From the NCBI RefSeq assembly GCF_039529295.1, contig NZ_BAAAMN010000008.1:56078-120077 (forward strand): DNA of 64,000 nucleotides, given 5' to 3'. The translations under genes were made by a program, and so were the position numbers. Origin of the DNA: Yaniella flava (GTDB lineage Bacteria > Actinomycetota > Actinomycetes > Actinomycetales > Micrococcaceae). Below are positions 35,022 to 43,658 of the stretch, piece after piece. The notes beneath the pieces are model-generated. The model had not been told where the DNA came from, did no database searches, and saw only the letters and a list, made by a program, of their open reading frames with translations. Position 1 is the stretch's first letter; each line of letters starts with the position of its first letter.

Positions 35022-36116
35022 CTAGTAGCTCGGGTAGCACTCTTGACTTGGGTCGTTGCCATCATAGGCGGCCCGACCGCTTTGTGTATCATCGTAAATC
35101 TGCGATGGAATATCATTCCAATGCTCCGCATACGACAATTGAATCTCCACCTCAGTGTCCAGCAGCTCACGGACCATCGCTGCATATGCAATGTTGTCAT
35201 CACAAGCCTCATACTCACCGGCATGGAGGATTTCAAGGCTGAACTTTGGCTCCCGGTGCATCGGTTCCAGGTATACAAAATTGAATTCAACAACCTCACC
35301 GAGATCTCGTTCGGCGGCCTCATACAGCGTCCAAGCTTGCCGAATGTTCGAGTCCCGGGGTCCCTCCACGAATATCTGATAGTCGGGGCCAGGCACCCAT
35401 CGCTCGCCAACCTCCCGCATTTTGTATGACCATGGGGCACTGTCGGTACCGGCCTGCAGTTGAACGTAGACGTGCTCATCGCCAATCCCGGCCGGGATCT
35501 CAGCATCCTCAAATGCCTTGAAAGCGTTGAACCCCTCAGTGGCCTTCTCCGAACGCATGGTAAAAGCGATTTTTGGTTCGGGATCGTCGAGCTCTTCCGC
35601 CCGATATTGCTCGTGTTTCCACACTTCCACTTCTTGTGCGTGTGTTGTTCGAGCCGTCTCGAGTACTTCAGTCCATTGCTCAGCGGTGAAGTCAGGTACC
35701 ACACCTTCCCAGCGTTGAAAGGCCTGCACCCAAGTAGATCCGTCGACAAGGATGTCTGGCACAAAGATGCTCGTTTCCGCTGACTCGGCTAACAAGCGGC
35801 CCGCCTCGTCAAGGTCTGCATCCTCATATAAGGCGGCCGAGTAATCATAGAGACTGCGGGGCCTAGTCATTGGATCGTGGTCCTCATATGCAAAGTTCAC
35901 GCTGGAGAACTCATCTGACTGCTCCAAGTCCTCGGCCGCAGCTTCGGTATCGCGAATATACTCATCGACACAACCGCTCAACATCATGCCCACGAGGATG
36001 ATCATTCCCGCTACCGCAGATCTCCTATACGTGAAGGAACTGCGGCACTGTTGTCCGAGGGACGTGGCTCGACCTTTCGGAGCCCGCGTTTCGTAGGCCA
36101 TTTTCAATCTACGCAT
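35022..36116 (-). CDS. Hypothetical lipoprotein
   Basis: Up to 364 residues; a Lys/Arg-rich N-terminus precedes a hydrophobic core and lipobox MLSGC at about residue 49, so the true start may be further in, but no better ribosome site was found. The mature part is acidic, with repeated Trp/Tyr/Glu-rich segments (EQWTEVLETARTTHAQEVE, ERWVPGPDYQIFVEGP) and two C-terminal Cys. No family is recognised. It is convergent with the acyltransferase-like gene and ends 54 bases from it. Confidence 0.6.
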   Translation of the reverse strand: MRRLKMAYETRAPKGRATSLGQQCRSSFTYRRSAVAGMIILVGMMLSGCVDEYIRDTEAAAEDLEQSDEFSSVNFAYEDHDPMTRPRSLYDYSAALYEDADLDEAGRLLAESAETSIFVPDILVDGSTWVQAFQRWEGVVPDFTAEQWTEVLETARTTHAQEVEVWKHEQYRAEELDDPEPKIAFTMRSEKATEGFNAFKAFEDAEIPAGIGDEHVYVQLQAGTDSAPWSYKMREVGERWVPGPDYQIFVEGPRDSNIRQAWTLYEAAERDLGEVVEFNFVYLEPMHREPKFSLEILHAGEYEACDDNIAYAAMVRELLDTEVEIQLSYAEHWNDIPSQIYDDTQSGRAAYDGNDPSQECYPSY

Positions 36117-36182
36117 GATTTCGGCGACGAACAGACTGCGATGGACCTGAGCGTGGTGCTGACCCTATTGGCAAATGGCACG

Positions 36183-36677
36183 TTAGCGCACGATCCACAG
36201 GTCAATAATGACCGCGGCAGGTTCTCGTCGTCCGGAACCAACGACGACGGTCGATTCCAACCAGCGCCACGACGTCTGCTCGGTATCGGCCACTTCAAAA
36301 CGCGGCGCACACCGAAAATAAATGCGTTCTGCCGGGACCTCTTTGCCTTCTGCCAGCGCGGTAATATCCTCGGCCGCACCGGTCCGGTAGGCCATATTGG
36401 TCACGAAGATGCGCGCGCCGTCGTCGAGTTCGATCACGTATCGGGCGTCGAGATCCGATTCCGTCGCGCTACGGATGACCTGAAAATCAGCTCCGGCGTC
36501 CAGAATGGTGCCCGAAACATTCGGCCCCGTCAGCGTGCCGCCGGTAATCGGAATCACTCGACGTTGACCGGCATGCGTGCGCCCGACCTCAACGGGTTCA
36601 GCAACTTCAATACGAAGCGTGCCAAAGTACTCGAGCGTTGGGGCAGCAGGTTCAATGGGTTCAGTAGCAGTCGTCAT
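36183..36677 (-). CDS. DUF3237 family protein
   Basis: 164 residues. The pattern GTLRIEVAEPVEVG, then RRVIPITGGTLTGPNVSGT, LDAGADFQVIRSATESDLDA and the ending RWLESTVVVGSGRREPAAV is typical of DUF3237, a small beta-barrel protein of unknown function with a conserved Gly-rich GGTLxGP loop. It has no signal peptide. It sits upstream of the lipoprotein gene on the same strand, 66 bases away, and is divergent from the sensor kinase gene. No role is predictable beyond the family. Confidence 0.82.
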   Translation of the reverse strand: MTTATEPIEPAAPTLEYFGTLRIEVAEPVEVGRTHAGQRRVIPITGGTLTGPNVSGTILDAGADFQVIRSATESDLDARYVIELDDGARIFVTNMAYRTGAAEDITALAEGKEVPAERIYFRCAPRFEVADTEQTSWRWLESTVVVGSGRREPAAVIIDLWIVR

Positions 36678-36768
36678 GGGAACTAGAATACGACATTCGG
36701 GTTTTCCATAATCAAAGTGTCCGGATTTCTCGGTGTCGCTTTGTCGTGCGGAACCATACTGTTAAAGC

Positions 36769-38046
36769 ATGACTTCAACAACAACTCCCCAAGCGGCGCA
36801 CGAAGCCGCACGCCCACCTTTGAGGTTGGGCTTCACCCTCTTACATCTCACGGTCATGGGCACCGTCGGTACGGTGACCATCGGATTGATCTCCGCGGCC
36901 ATCAGCGCCGGGCTCGGCATGATCTTCTTACTCGGTATCGGACTGCTCGTCCTGCTCGGTGTGCTCTATGCACTCTTTGGGCTCGCGTGGTTCGAAATCG
37001 AACGCATCGCCTATCTCTATCACGTCCCGGCGCACTCGTTGACGTGGCGGCCACGGCTCCAGCCCGGTTTCGTGGGCTACCTCAAATCCCTGTGGAGCAA
37101 CCTGGCTCACGGGCGCATGTGGGCGGCCCTCGGCAACTTCCTGTTGGCAAGTATTCTGGGTGCGGTCATGCTCGGCGCCATCCAAGCCATGGTCCACTTC
37201 ATCGTCGTCTCGTTTGGCCCGCTGACGGATGCAGAATCGGTCTCCATCCCGTTTGGTATCCAAGTCTCCTCGGCTCAAGCACCCTGGATGCTGTTGCTGG
37301 CACTGGTCTGCGCCGCAATCGCCGTCGGTTTGATGTTCCTGCATCGCACCATCTCGACCGCCATCATCGGTGCTACCGCACGCGAATCGCATCTCAACGA
37401 GCAGGTGCGCACCACCACCGTGCAACGTGAAGGCGCCATGCGTGCTGCCGAAGTGGAACGCACCCGCATCGAGCGTGATCTCCACGACGGCGTCCAACCC
37501 CGACTGGTCTCCGTCGGGATGACGCTGGGTCTGGCAAAACAACAGATCGATGACGATCCCGAACAGGCCAAATCACTCGTGGATGAGGCCCACACGTCAA
37601 CCAAGACCGCTATCACCGAGCTGCGCCAACTCACCCGCGGCATCTACGCCTCGGTGTTGGATGATCGCGGGCTCGATGCGGCGTTGTCAGCAGTTGCCGG
37701 GCGCTCCCACATACCGGTCAACCTGGACGTTCGCTTGCCGGGGCGCTATGACCGCACTTCCGAAGCTGCCGTGTACTTCGCGATTGCCGAAGGCCTCACG
37801 AATGCGGCAAAGCACTCCCGCGCCTCCGAAGCCCGCGTGACCGTCCGGCAACGTGACGAAGAGCCAGGACGCCCATACCTGTGGGCACGGGTTGAAGATA
37901 ACGGCGCCGGCGGAGCAAAAGTCTTACCCGGTGGTGGCCTGGATGGCATCACCAATCGGGTGGTCGCTGCAGGCGGCACCATCAAAATCGACAGCCCCAC
38001 GGGCGGGCCCACTGCTCTGGAGGTGAGCGTGCCATGCGCATCCTAA
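36769..38046 (+). CDS. Sensor histidine kinase, NarL/HisKA_3 type
   Basis: 425 residues. Four to five membrane helices occupy residues about 25-200. The HisKA_3 dimerisation region has RTRIERDLHDGVQPRL with the phospho-His at residue 239, followed by LRQLTRGIYASVLDDRGLDAAL and the HATPase domain with IAEGLTNAAKHSRAS and GGGLDGITNRV. The input domain is a short membrane/loop segment with no recognised fold, so it may sense membrane stress or a hydrophobic signal. Its stop overlaps the response regulator start by 13 bases, so they are cotranscribed and cognate. Confidence 0.92.
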   Translation: MTSTTTPQAAHEAARPPLRLGFTLLHLTVMGTVGTVTIGLISAAISAGLGMIFLLGIGLLVLLGVLYALFGLAWFEIERIAYLYHVPAHSLTWRPRLQPGFVGYLKSLWSNLAHGRMWAALGNFLLASILGAVMLGAIQAMVHFIVVSFGPLTDAESVSIPFGIQVSSAQAPWMLLLALVCAAIAVGLMFLHRTISTAIIGATARESHLNEQVRTTTVQREGAMRAAEVERTRIERDLHDGVQPRLVSVGMTLGLAKQQIDDDPEQAKSLVDEAHTSTKTAITELRQLTRGIYASVLDDRGLDAALSAVAGRSHIPVNLDVRLPGRYDRTSEAAVYFAIAEGLTNAAKHSRASEARVTVRQRDEEPGRPYLWARVEDNGAGGAKVLPGGGLDGITNRVVAAGGTIKIDSPTGGPTALEVSVPCAS

Positions 38047-38726
38047 TCTGTGAAGACTCCGTGCTGCTGCGCGAAGGACTCGTGCGGTTGCTCGAGCATT
38101 CGGGTCATGAGGTCTCAGCGGCACTTCCGGATACCAGCGACCTGTTGGCCACGTTAGACGCGGATATGCCGGACCTGGCCATCCTCGATGTGCGACTACC
38201 GCCAACCTATACCGATGAAGGCATTCGAGCAGCGCTACACATTCGCCACAGCTACCCCGAGTTGCCGCTGCTCGTGTTGTCGCAGTACGTCGAGGAGCGC
38301 TATGCGTCCGAACTGATATCCACGCATACCACCGCCCTGGGATACCTGCTCAAAGACCGGGTGGCAGACGTGACCGAGTTCGTCGCCTCTCTGGAACAGA
38401 TCCGATCCGGTGGCACGATCCTCGATCCGGAAGTGGTGGCACAGCTGTTGACCAGAAGTAATCACGACGACCGCATGCAGCGCCTTACCGACCGCGAGCG
38501 CACCGTGCTGGCCGCCGTCGCCGAAGGGAAATCGAACCAGGCCATAGCCGAACTGCTGCATCTGTCAGCAGCCAGCGTGGAAAAACACATCACCGCGATT
38601 TTCCAGAAACTCGAGCTGGAAGCAGACGGCACGGGCAACCGACGGGTCCTGGCCGCACTGGCCCACATTGAAAACCAGGGCAACGGCACCCAGACCGGCA
38701 CACAGCCAAGACAGGAAGACTTATGA
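38034..38726 (+). CDS. Response regulator, LuxR/NarL family
   Basis: 230 residues. Receiver domain with acidic pocket ILICEDS, phospho-Asp at residue 52 in LAILDVRLPP, switch Ser in LLVLSQYVE and Lys in YLLKDRV. The C-terminal LuxR helix-turn-helix is LTDRERTVLAAVAEGKSNQAIAELL with the recognition helix SAASVEKHITAIFQKLEL. It probably controls the next gene, which overlaps it by 4 bases, and possibly the surface export locus 1.1 kb downstream; the second is speculation. Confidence 0.93.
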   Translation: MRILICEDSVLLREGLVRLLEHSGHEVSAALPDTSDLLATLDADMPDLAILDVRLPPTYTDEGIRAALHIRHSYPELPLLVLSQYVEERYASELISTHTTALGYLLKDRVADVTEFVASLEQIRSGGTILDPEVVAQLLTRSNHDDRMQRLTDRERTVLAAVAEGKSNQAIAELLHLSAASVEKHITAIFQKLELEADGTGNRRVLAALAHIENQGNGTQTGTQPRQEDL

Positions 38727-39595
38727 GCACCAACATCACCTCGAATGAAACTGACACACGCGTCCCGCCGCCACCTGAACCGAAGCGTCCGTCGGCGACC
38801 CGACCCATCATGGTGCTGGTCGCCGTCATCGGCGGGCTGACCCTACTAGTCATCATGTTGACCACCATCTTCAGCTCGGCCATCGGGCTCAACCGCGGCG
38901 CGGCTACCACCACGGCCGACGCCACCGGTGTCACCTCGCTGACCGTCGATGCGGGCGCCTCACGATTCGACGTTGAATTCAGCGACGTCGACGAAGCAAC
39001 CTTGGAGACCAACGGGCTCAACGCTGACCGGTGGAATCTGACCCGGCAAGGCACGGATCTCACCGTTGAGGCGCCGAGCCTGTGGACCAACTGGTGCCTC
39101 TTCAACTGCAGCAATAACGGAACCCAGGTCACGTTGGTGCTCCCTGAGGATCTCAATGACGGCAATCTGAGTGCTGACCTTGATCTCTCGGCAGGACGGT
39201 TGAACGCCACCGGTGACTTTGATCAGCTCGCGTTTGAACTCGGTGCCGGCGAAGCGATCATCAACGGCTCCGCCCGCGCACTCGATGCCCAGCTGAATGC
39301 CGGCAGCGCCAATGTGCAGCTAGCCGACGTGGAAACCGCTGAACTCGAGGTCTCTGCCGGACGATTGGAAACCGAGCTGACCGGTAGTGCCCCCGCGACC
39401 GTGGATGCAGAAGTCAGCGCTGGGCGGCTAGATCTGACCCTGCCGGATGTGGCCTATGCGGTAGATTCCGACATCTCAGCCGGAAATCTCGATAATGGAC
39501 TACAAACCAGCTCAGCTTCAGACCATCGCATCGGCATCCAGGTCTCTGCCGGGAATGCGACTCTTCGTGCGGGAGAGAATCCGAACGGCCAGTAA
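38723..39595 (+). CDS. DUF4097-like membrane-anchored beta-repeat protein
   Basis: 290 residues: a short cytoplasmic Pro-rich tail, one membrane helix at about 30-55, then an external repetitive beta region. Motifs with the form SAGRL or AGN recur (LSAGRLNA, LGAGEAI, LNAGSANVQL, VSAGRLETEL, VSAGRLDLTL, ISAGNLDN, VSAGNATL), giving a regular beta-helix-like fold as in DUF4097/DUF2154 proteins. It overlaps the response regulator by 4 bases, so the trio forms one operon. Similar proteins occur with stress-sensing two-component systems and may report on the cell envelope. Confidence 0.8.
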   Translation: MSTNITSNETDTRVPPPPEPKRPSATRPIMVLVAVIGGLTLLVIMLTTIFSSAIGLNRGAATTTADATGVTSLTVDAGASRFDVEFSDVDEATLETNGLNADRWNLTRQGTDLTVEAPSLWTNWCLFNCSNNGTQVTLVLPEDLNDGNLSADLDLSAGRLNATGDFDQLAFELGAGEAIINGSARALDAQLNAGSANVQLADVETAELEVSAGRLETELTGSAPATVDAEVSAGRLDLTLPDVAYAVDSDISAGNLDNGLQTSSASDHRIGIQVSAGNATLRAGENPNGQ

Positions 39596-39827
39596 CAGAG
39601 TCGGCTGAGAGAATAATTGCATTCACTCCCCAACTGCGAGTCCTATGGCAGAGCCCTTGTCGCGTATAGCCCACCAAAAACCTTGAGCCTTAAAGTATCA
39701 AGTATTTTACCTAGCTATCGCGCGGGTTCTGCCTTAGACTGTTGGCGTCTATTGGGTGTTTACTGCCCATAACTAACAGGTGTCGGAGTCTCGACACTGC
39801 TCAACTCACACTGCAGGAGACCATCAC

Positions 39828-40460
39828 ATGTCGCAGGCAACTACTGAGCCGCAAAAAACCACTTCTCGTAAAGTCAAAGCTCTACTCGCCGGTGGACTTG
39901 TCCTCGGTGTCGGCGCCGCGGTCACCCTGGCCGCATGGACGGACCAGGAATGGGCCGAAGGCATCTTTAGCACAGGCTCATTCAACATCGAATCCAGCGT
40001 GAGTGGTGAAGAAGGCTCATTCAACGACCACACTCCTGAAGAAGACGGCGTTGCGGCGCTCACCTTCGAACTGGCCGGTGCAGACAACATGGCGCCAGAT
40101 GACACCGTTAGCGCACCATTTGTACTGCGCTTGGACGAATCAACAACTTATAACGCTGAAGTTAATCTCGACTCGGCCAGCGTTGACGGCCCCAATGGTC
40201 AGAACCTCACCTACGGCATTACCGAGGTCGCCTCAGTTGAGGAATGTACCGCTAATGCTAGTGGGACCACAGTCGTCCCGACGGGTACCGCTATGACTTC
40301 TGCAGAGGGCGCCAATTTAGTTGAACTGACAGCCGGTGCAGAAGAGGCGGCTGGAGCTCCGTCCGTGCTCTGTTTCGAAGTATCTGCAGGGGAAGAACTC
40401 GTCGAAGGCGCATCTACAACCGCTCAATGGCAGTTCATCGGTAGATCCACCGATGAATAA
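39828..40460 (+). CDS. SipW-type signal peptide protein, TasA/CalY-like surface subunit
   Basis: 210 residues starting at ATG 39828, eight bases after AGGAG. The N-terminus has the SipW-cognate layout: basic stretch, LLAGGLVLGVGAAVTLAAWT, then DxEWAEGIFSTGSF, where the peptide ends just before the AWT(D) box. The mature domain is acidic and beta-rich, contains VSAPFVLRLDESTTYNAEVN and has Cys in VEECTANAS and SVLCFEVS. TasA-like proteins build matrix fibres or pili-like surface layers. It lies in line with a second similar protein and the SipW-type peptidase, so one export locus is likely. Confidence 0.85.
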   Translation: MSQATTEPQKTTSRKVKALLAGGLVLGVGAAVTLAAWTDQEWAEGIFSTGSFNIESSVSGEEGSFNDHTPEEDGVAALTFELAGADNMAPDDTVSAPFVLRLDESTTYNAEVNLDSASVDGPNGQNLTYGITEVASVEECTANASGTTVVPTGTAMTSAEGANLVELTAGAEEAAGAPSVLCFEVSAGEELVEGASTTAQWQFIGRSTDE

Positions 40461-40486
40461 GCTCCGGTTAGGATTTTCACCGCACC

Positions 40487-41143
40487 GTGTCTAACAACGA
40501 CGCTCCTATGGACGCATCGCAGAGCCTCGAATCACGAGGCTCTGTAGGACGACGGCGCCGCGCCAACACGGTTCGACGTCGTCGTCAGGTCAGAGCGCTG
40601 CTGGCAGGCGGATTGGTGCTGGGCGTCGGAGCATCTGCCACGTTCGCGGCATGGACCGATCAAGAAAATGCTTCTGGTGAGTTCCAAACCGGCATTTTTG
40701 GGATTGAAGCCAACGTAGACGGCACGTGGAACAGCGAAGGCCAGATGCAGTTCGATTCTACGAACATGTACCCAGGCCAAGACGTCTACGCTTCGGTATT
40801 GATCCGGTCGAGCCCCGACACCACGATGGATGGCGAAATCACAGTCGCTCCTTTCGAGACCACCGGGGCTCTGGCTCCACATCTAAGCTACCGGGTCGCT
40901 GTCCCAAGTGAGGGGTCTTCGCCCGCCTGTGGACCATCGAGCTTCGGCCCAAATGGTGCAGCATTGGTTCCGCTGAGCGACCCTCCGGAAACCAACGATC
41001 CACACGTAGTCTCCTCTGCTGGGCAAAACGTGGTCGAGTACTGTTTCCACGTGCAGCTGGATGAAAACACACCAAATGCAATGCAGGGGACAGATACCCA
41101 ACATATTTGGGTCTGGAGTGCGACATCAATTGACGACAGCTAA
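40487..41143 (+). CDS. Second SipW-type signal peptide protein, TasA-like
   Basis: 218 residues from GTG 40487 (ATG 40508 is also possible). A very basic N-terminus GRRRRANTVRRRRQV precedes ALLAGGLVLGVGASATFAAW, nearly identical in the hydrophobic core to the upstream protein, then DQENASGEFQTGIFGIEANV. The rest is beta-rich with a PxGxxDV-type segment (MYPGQDVYASVLI) as in TasA/CalY. Its end overlaps the signal peptidase gene by about 25 bases. The shared leader with the first protein suggests the same peptidase processes both. Confidence 0.85.
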   Translation: MSNNDAPMDASQSLESRGSVGRRRRANTVRRRRQVRALLAGGLVLGVGASATFAAWTDQENASGEFQTGIFGIEANVDGTWNSEGQMQFDSTNMYPGQDVYASVLIRSSPDTTMDGEITVAPFETTGALAPHLSYRVAVPSEGSSPACGPSSFGPNGAALVPLSDPPETNDPHVVSSAGQNVVEYCFHVQLDENTPNAMQGTDTQHIWVWSATSIDDS

Positions 41144-42353
41144 ACGCTTGCGTTCCCGGCTCGGCGATATTTTGCTCTCGGTGCTGGCGGTGGCTGGCGC
41201 CATCTGCCTCATCTTGGTTGTAGTTGGGCTGACCATGAACGTGTCGATCATGATGTTCCGTACCGGGTCTATGGATCCGACGATCCCAGCAGGCTCCATT
41301 GCCTTGGTACGCGAGATTCCTGCCGCCGAGATGAGCGAAGGGGATATCGTCACAGTCGACCGGGGAGACGACCTTTTACCGGTAACGCACAGGGTCACAG
41401 AAATTACAGACCTCGATCCACAATCTGATGCCGTGACTTTCGTGATGCGCGGGGATGCAAATAACGTCGACGACCCCGAACCCTATACCGCCCAGACCGT
41501 GCGCCGCGTGTTCTTCTCGATACCGGGTGTAGCTCCGGTCATTCAATGGTTCCAAAACCCGCTGGTACTTGGTGGGCTGACACTGGCAGCTAGCGCCTTG
41601 GTAGTTTGGGCCTTCTGGCCTCGTAAAGATGAAGAAACTTCTGCGCCCAAACGTGGTGTACACAGTGCCCAGGCCCTGGTTTTACCGCTGGCTTTAGTCG
41701 TAGCTGCGCCACTGCTGACCAGCCCGGAGGAGAGCGATGTGTCCGGTGAGTACTTACGGATGCGTTCCTTCGGAGATGTCGAACGCATGACAAACCTGGC
41801 GCCGGGTGATTCAGCGACCTGGGCTGTAGATATCTGGGCGGATACACCCGAACCAGACGTCATTGATCTGCACTTGAGCGCCACAGGCCAACTCGCTGAA
41901 CAACCGGACGCGTTGACCACCGTGGTGACTCTGTGCAGCCCACACCCCACTGCCACGGGCGATTGCGCCGAAGATGCACAGCGCTGGGAAATTAACACCC
42001 CACAGTTGGCCGACAGCAATGTTGCCCAGCCCATAGGGACAATGTCGACGGAAGAACCCCGTCGCGTACTCATCACCGCAACTCTTTCAGATTCACCCGG
42101 GGCTTCCATACAGGAAACCACTGCAAAATTCCGGGTCACAGCCGCCGGATCGGGGGAAGAACTGAGCATGACTCCTGACAACAGTGAGTCCTCCCCCACC
42201 ACGGACGATGCTGATACAGGACTTGCGAGCACTGGTTTCACCGGCGCCCTGTGGAGTATAGCTATAGCCGTGGTGTTGATCATCGCTGGTTTGGCCATTA
42301 CAACAGCCCGTGGCCATAGTCTGCGACGTAAGTCCGGACGTGGTCCGTCGTGA
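41118..42353 (+). CDS. sipW: SipW-like signal peptidase I fused to an external domain and LASTG wall-sorting tail
   Basis: About 411 residues from GTG 41118 (TTG 41130 also possible), overlapping the upstream coding end. Residues about 10-190 are an S26B (ER/SipW-type) signal peptidase: RTGSMDPTIPAGSIALV with catalytic Ser, and LLPVTHRVTEIT, where His replaces the Lys of bacterial LepB-type enzymes, then VMRGDANN. A second helix follows near 165-190. An external domain of about 180 residues comes next (Cys in VVTLCSPH and GDCAEDA), and the end is DTGLASTGFTG, a hydrophobic helix and RRKSGRGPS: the LAxTG layout of a sortase-sorted protein. I interpret it as a wall-anchored or retained protease for the TasA-like subunits. 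Confidence 0.8.
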   Translation: MRHQLTTAKRLRSRLGDILLSVLAVAGAICLILVVVGLTMNVSIMMFRTGSMDPTIPAGSIALVREIPAAEMSEGDIVTVDRGDDLLPVTHRVTEITDLDPQSDAVTFVMRGDANNVDDPEPYTAQTVRRVFFSIPGVAPVIQWFQNPLVLGGLTLAASALVVWAFWPRKDEETSAPKRGVHSAQALVLPLALVVAAPLLTSPEESDVSGEYLRMRSFGDVERMTNLAPGDSATWAVDIWADTPEPDVIDLHLSATGQLAEQPDALTTVVTLCSPHPTATGDCAEDAQRWEINTPQLADSNVAQPIGTMSTEEPRRVLITATLSDSPGASIQETTAKFRVTAAGSGEELSMTPDNSESSPTTDDADTGLASTGFTGALWSIAIAVVLIIAGLAITTARGHSLRRKSGRGPS

Positions 42354-42846
42354 TCGCTCACCTGCTGCCCAGGTTGCCAGCCGGTGATCCGGTCGGGCAA
42401 GCGCAAACCGGACTGCAACAACTTTTCCAACCTCGGCCGCTTCAACGGGGACTCAACGCACTTGGCCGGTTGCGTCTTGGCTTGTGGGGCACATGGCGTC
42501 AATCAGGGTAAAACTCTCTGGCATTTTTTGCAGCTTTCTGACGAGATTTTGTGAACCACATCACTCACAGGAGTGCAGATACGCCCGTCCAGAAACGAGT
42601 TGTCGAAATTAGATGATTGAACACGCTGTGTCGTTGGCTTTCCTTCTAGCGACACTGAGCACCACATCGGGCGCACCCTTCCAACGACCGCGAGCATAGG
42701 CTCCAATTCAACGAGAAATTCCTAACGTACCCGTATTCGGCGACCGCTGAGCGTATCTTACGTATGCTAATGTACTCCCGCAGGTCTAACGACAGCATCA
42801 GAAGCTCTCTGCCATGAGTTTCCTGCAAATGGATGTTAGCTCAGGA
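42354..42846. other. Intergenic region after sipW
   Basis: About 490 bases. A 53-codon plus-strand frame from GTG 42350 to TAA 42511 overlaps the sipW stop by 4 bases, but its composition (many Leu, Arg, Gln, Pro) looks unlike a secreted protein and no family is recognised. The rest is AT-richer with no clear gene. A repeat CAGGCCTGCT/AGCAGGCCTG at 42851-42888 overlaps the end of the minus-strand gene. Confidence 0.4.
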
Positions 42847-43413
42847 TCACCCAGGCCTGCTGCACGAACCACTAATGAGCAGGCCTGTCCTTACATCGAC
42901 GGAGACAGGATCGGAGGTCCAAGTTGATGCCTGTGGGTGTTCCATTTGGATGGCAATTCTTAGGCTATCTCCTAGCGGAAGCAGACTGCCAAGCAAATTC
43001 ATTCTAAAAGTAGTTGTGTAGTCGTGATCATTGCCAGAATTTTCCACGGTATTTTCTTGGAGGTTAAAACCAGTGAGTGGGGCAAGGATAGCGCCGAGCC
43101 CAGACGAGTCTGCGAGGATGTTCGCGTTCGCTAGTTCATAGCCATCTGGCGCGGACCAGTACACCTCGACCCTGGCGCCTAGTAATCCGGGAATATAGTC
43201 GCATGCCTCAACGGCGAGTTCTGCTGGAGGAACGGCACCAGCTTGAAGAAATCCCGTGGCGTGCGCTTCCGCAGTCCAGCTGGCCTCAGTGGCTCCGATC
43301 TTGTTTTGCCCTGCTCCAAAGATGCTCAGAAGCACGGTCAACAAAATAATCATGGATCCAAGAAAGGTTCGGCTTCGTCTCTTGCGGCTCTGACCTTCTA
43401 TGATGGACGTCAT
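42847..43413 (-). CDS. Secreted protein with SipW-like leader (third TasA-like candidate)
   Basis: 188 residues: basic start, long hydrophobic helix at about 17-35, then ATEASWTAEAHATGFLQAGAV, which repeats the AWTxxExxxGxFxxG pattern right after the leader of the two plus-strand TasA-like proteins. The mature part is beta-rich with two Cys, ending LISGSCSRPG. It is on the opposite strand, about 500 bases beyond the peptidase gene. By leader alone it is a likely further substrate of the same SipW-type peptidase; overall family is not recognised. Confidence 0.68.
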   Translation of the reverse strand: MTSIIEGQSRKRRSRTFLGSMIILLTVLLSIFGAGQNKIGATEASWTAEAHATGFLQAGAVPPAELAVEACDYIPGLLGARVEVYWSAPDGYELANANILADSSGLGAILAPLTGFNLQENTVENSGNDHDYTTTFRMNLLGSLLPLGDSLRIAIQMEHPQASTWTSDPVSVDVRTGLLISGSCSRPG

Positions 43414-43576
43414 TGCTGTTCCGATTCTTAACGTTGACCAGACATATGTGACCTCGGTCCCGCGCAGATCGAAACCAGAGGAAAATCTGAGCTGCGGACT
43501 AATATGAGTACGAGCCTAATTGTACAGGGTCTTACCATCATATTTTCGCGTTGTACCGCAGCTCCGCGAGGGGCAC

Positions 43577-43615
43577 AAACGCATCACCGGCCCAATCATC
43601 GCCGGAGATGCGTTT
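43577..43615. promoter_or_regulatory. Large hairpin in divergent leader region
   Basis: A 15-base stem, AAACGCATCACCGGC with its complement (one mismatch), with a 9-base loop. It lies between two divergently transcribed genes, 44 bases before the GTG of the TDT transporter gene, with no coding region reading into it. It could be an attenuator or leader structure of the transporter mRNA, or a terminator for an unseen short transcript. Confidence 0.5.
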
Positions 43616-43658
43616 ATGGTGTTGAGAGAACACCTATCACCCGTGTGAAAGAAGCACC

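Noticed and set aside
41543..42502. Long minus-strand open frame opposite sipW
   Set aside because: It is an antisense shadow of a well-supported gene with peptidase motifs; its composition is Ser/Pro/Arg-rich and without domain.
42350..42511. 53-codon frame overlapping the end of sipW
   Set aside because: Leu/Arg/Gln/Pro-rich composition without a family match; codon choice is only weakly coding-like, so I do not call it a gene.
42851..42888. Inverted repeat CAGGCCTGCT/AGCAGGCCTG as terminator
   Set aside because: It lies inside the last codons of the minus-strand gene and lacks a T-tract; kept only as a note.
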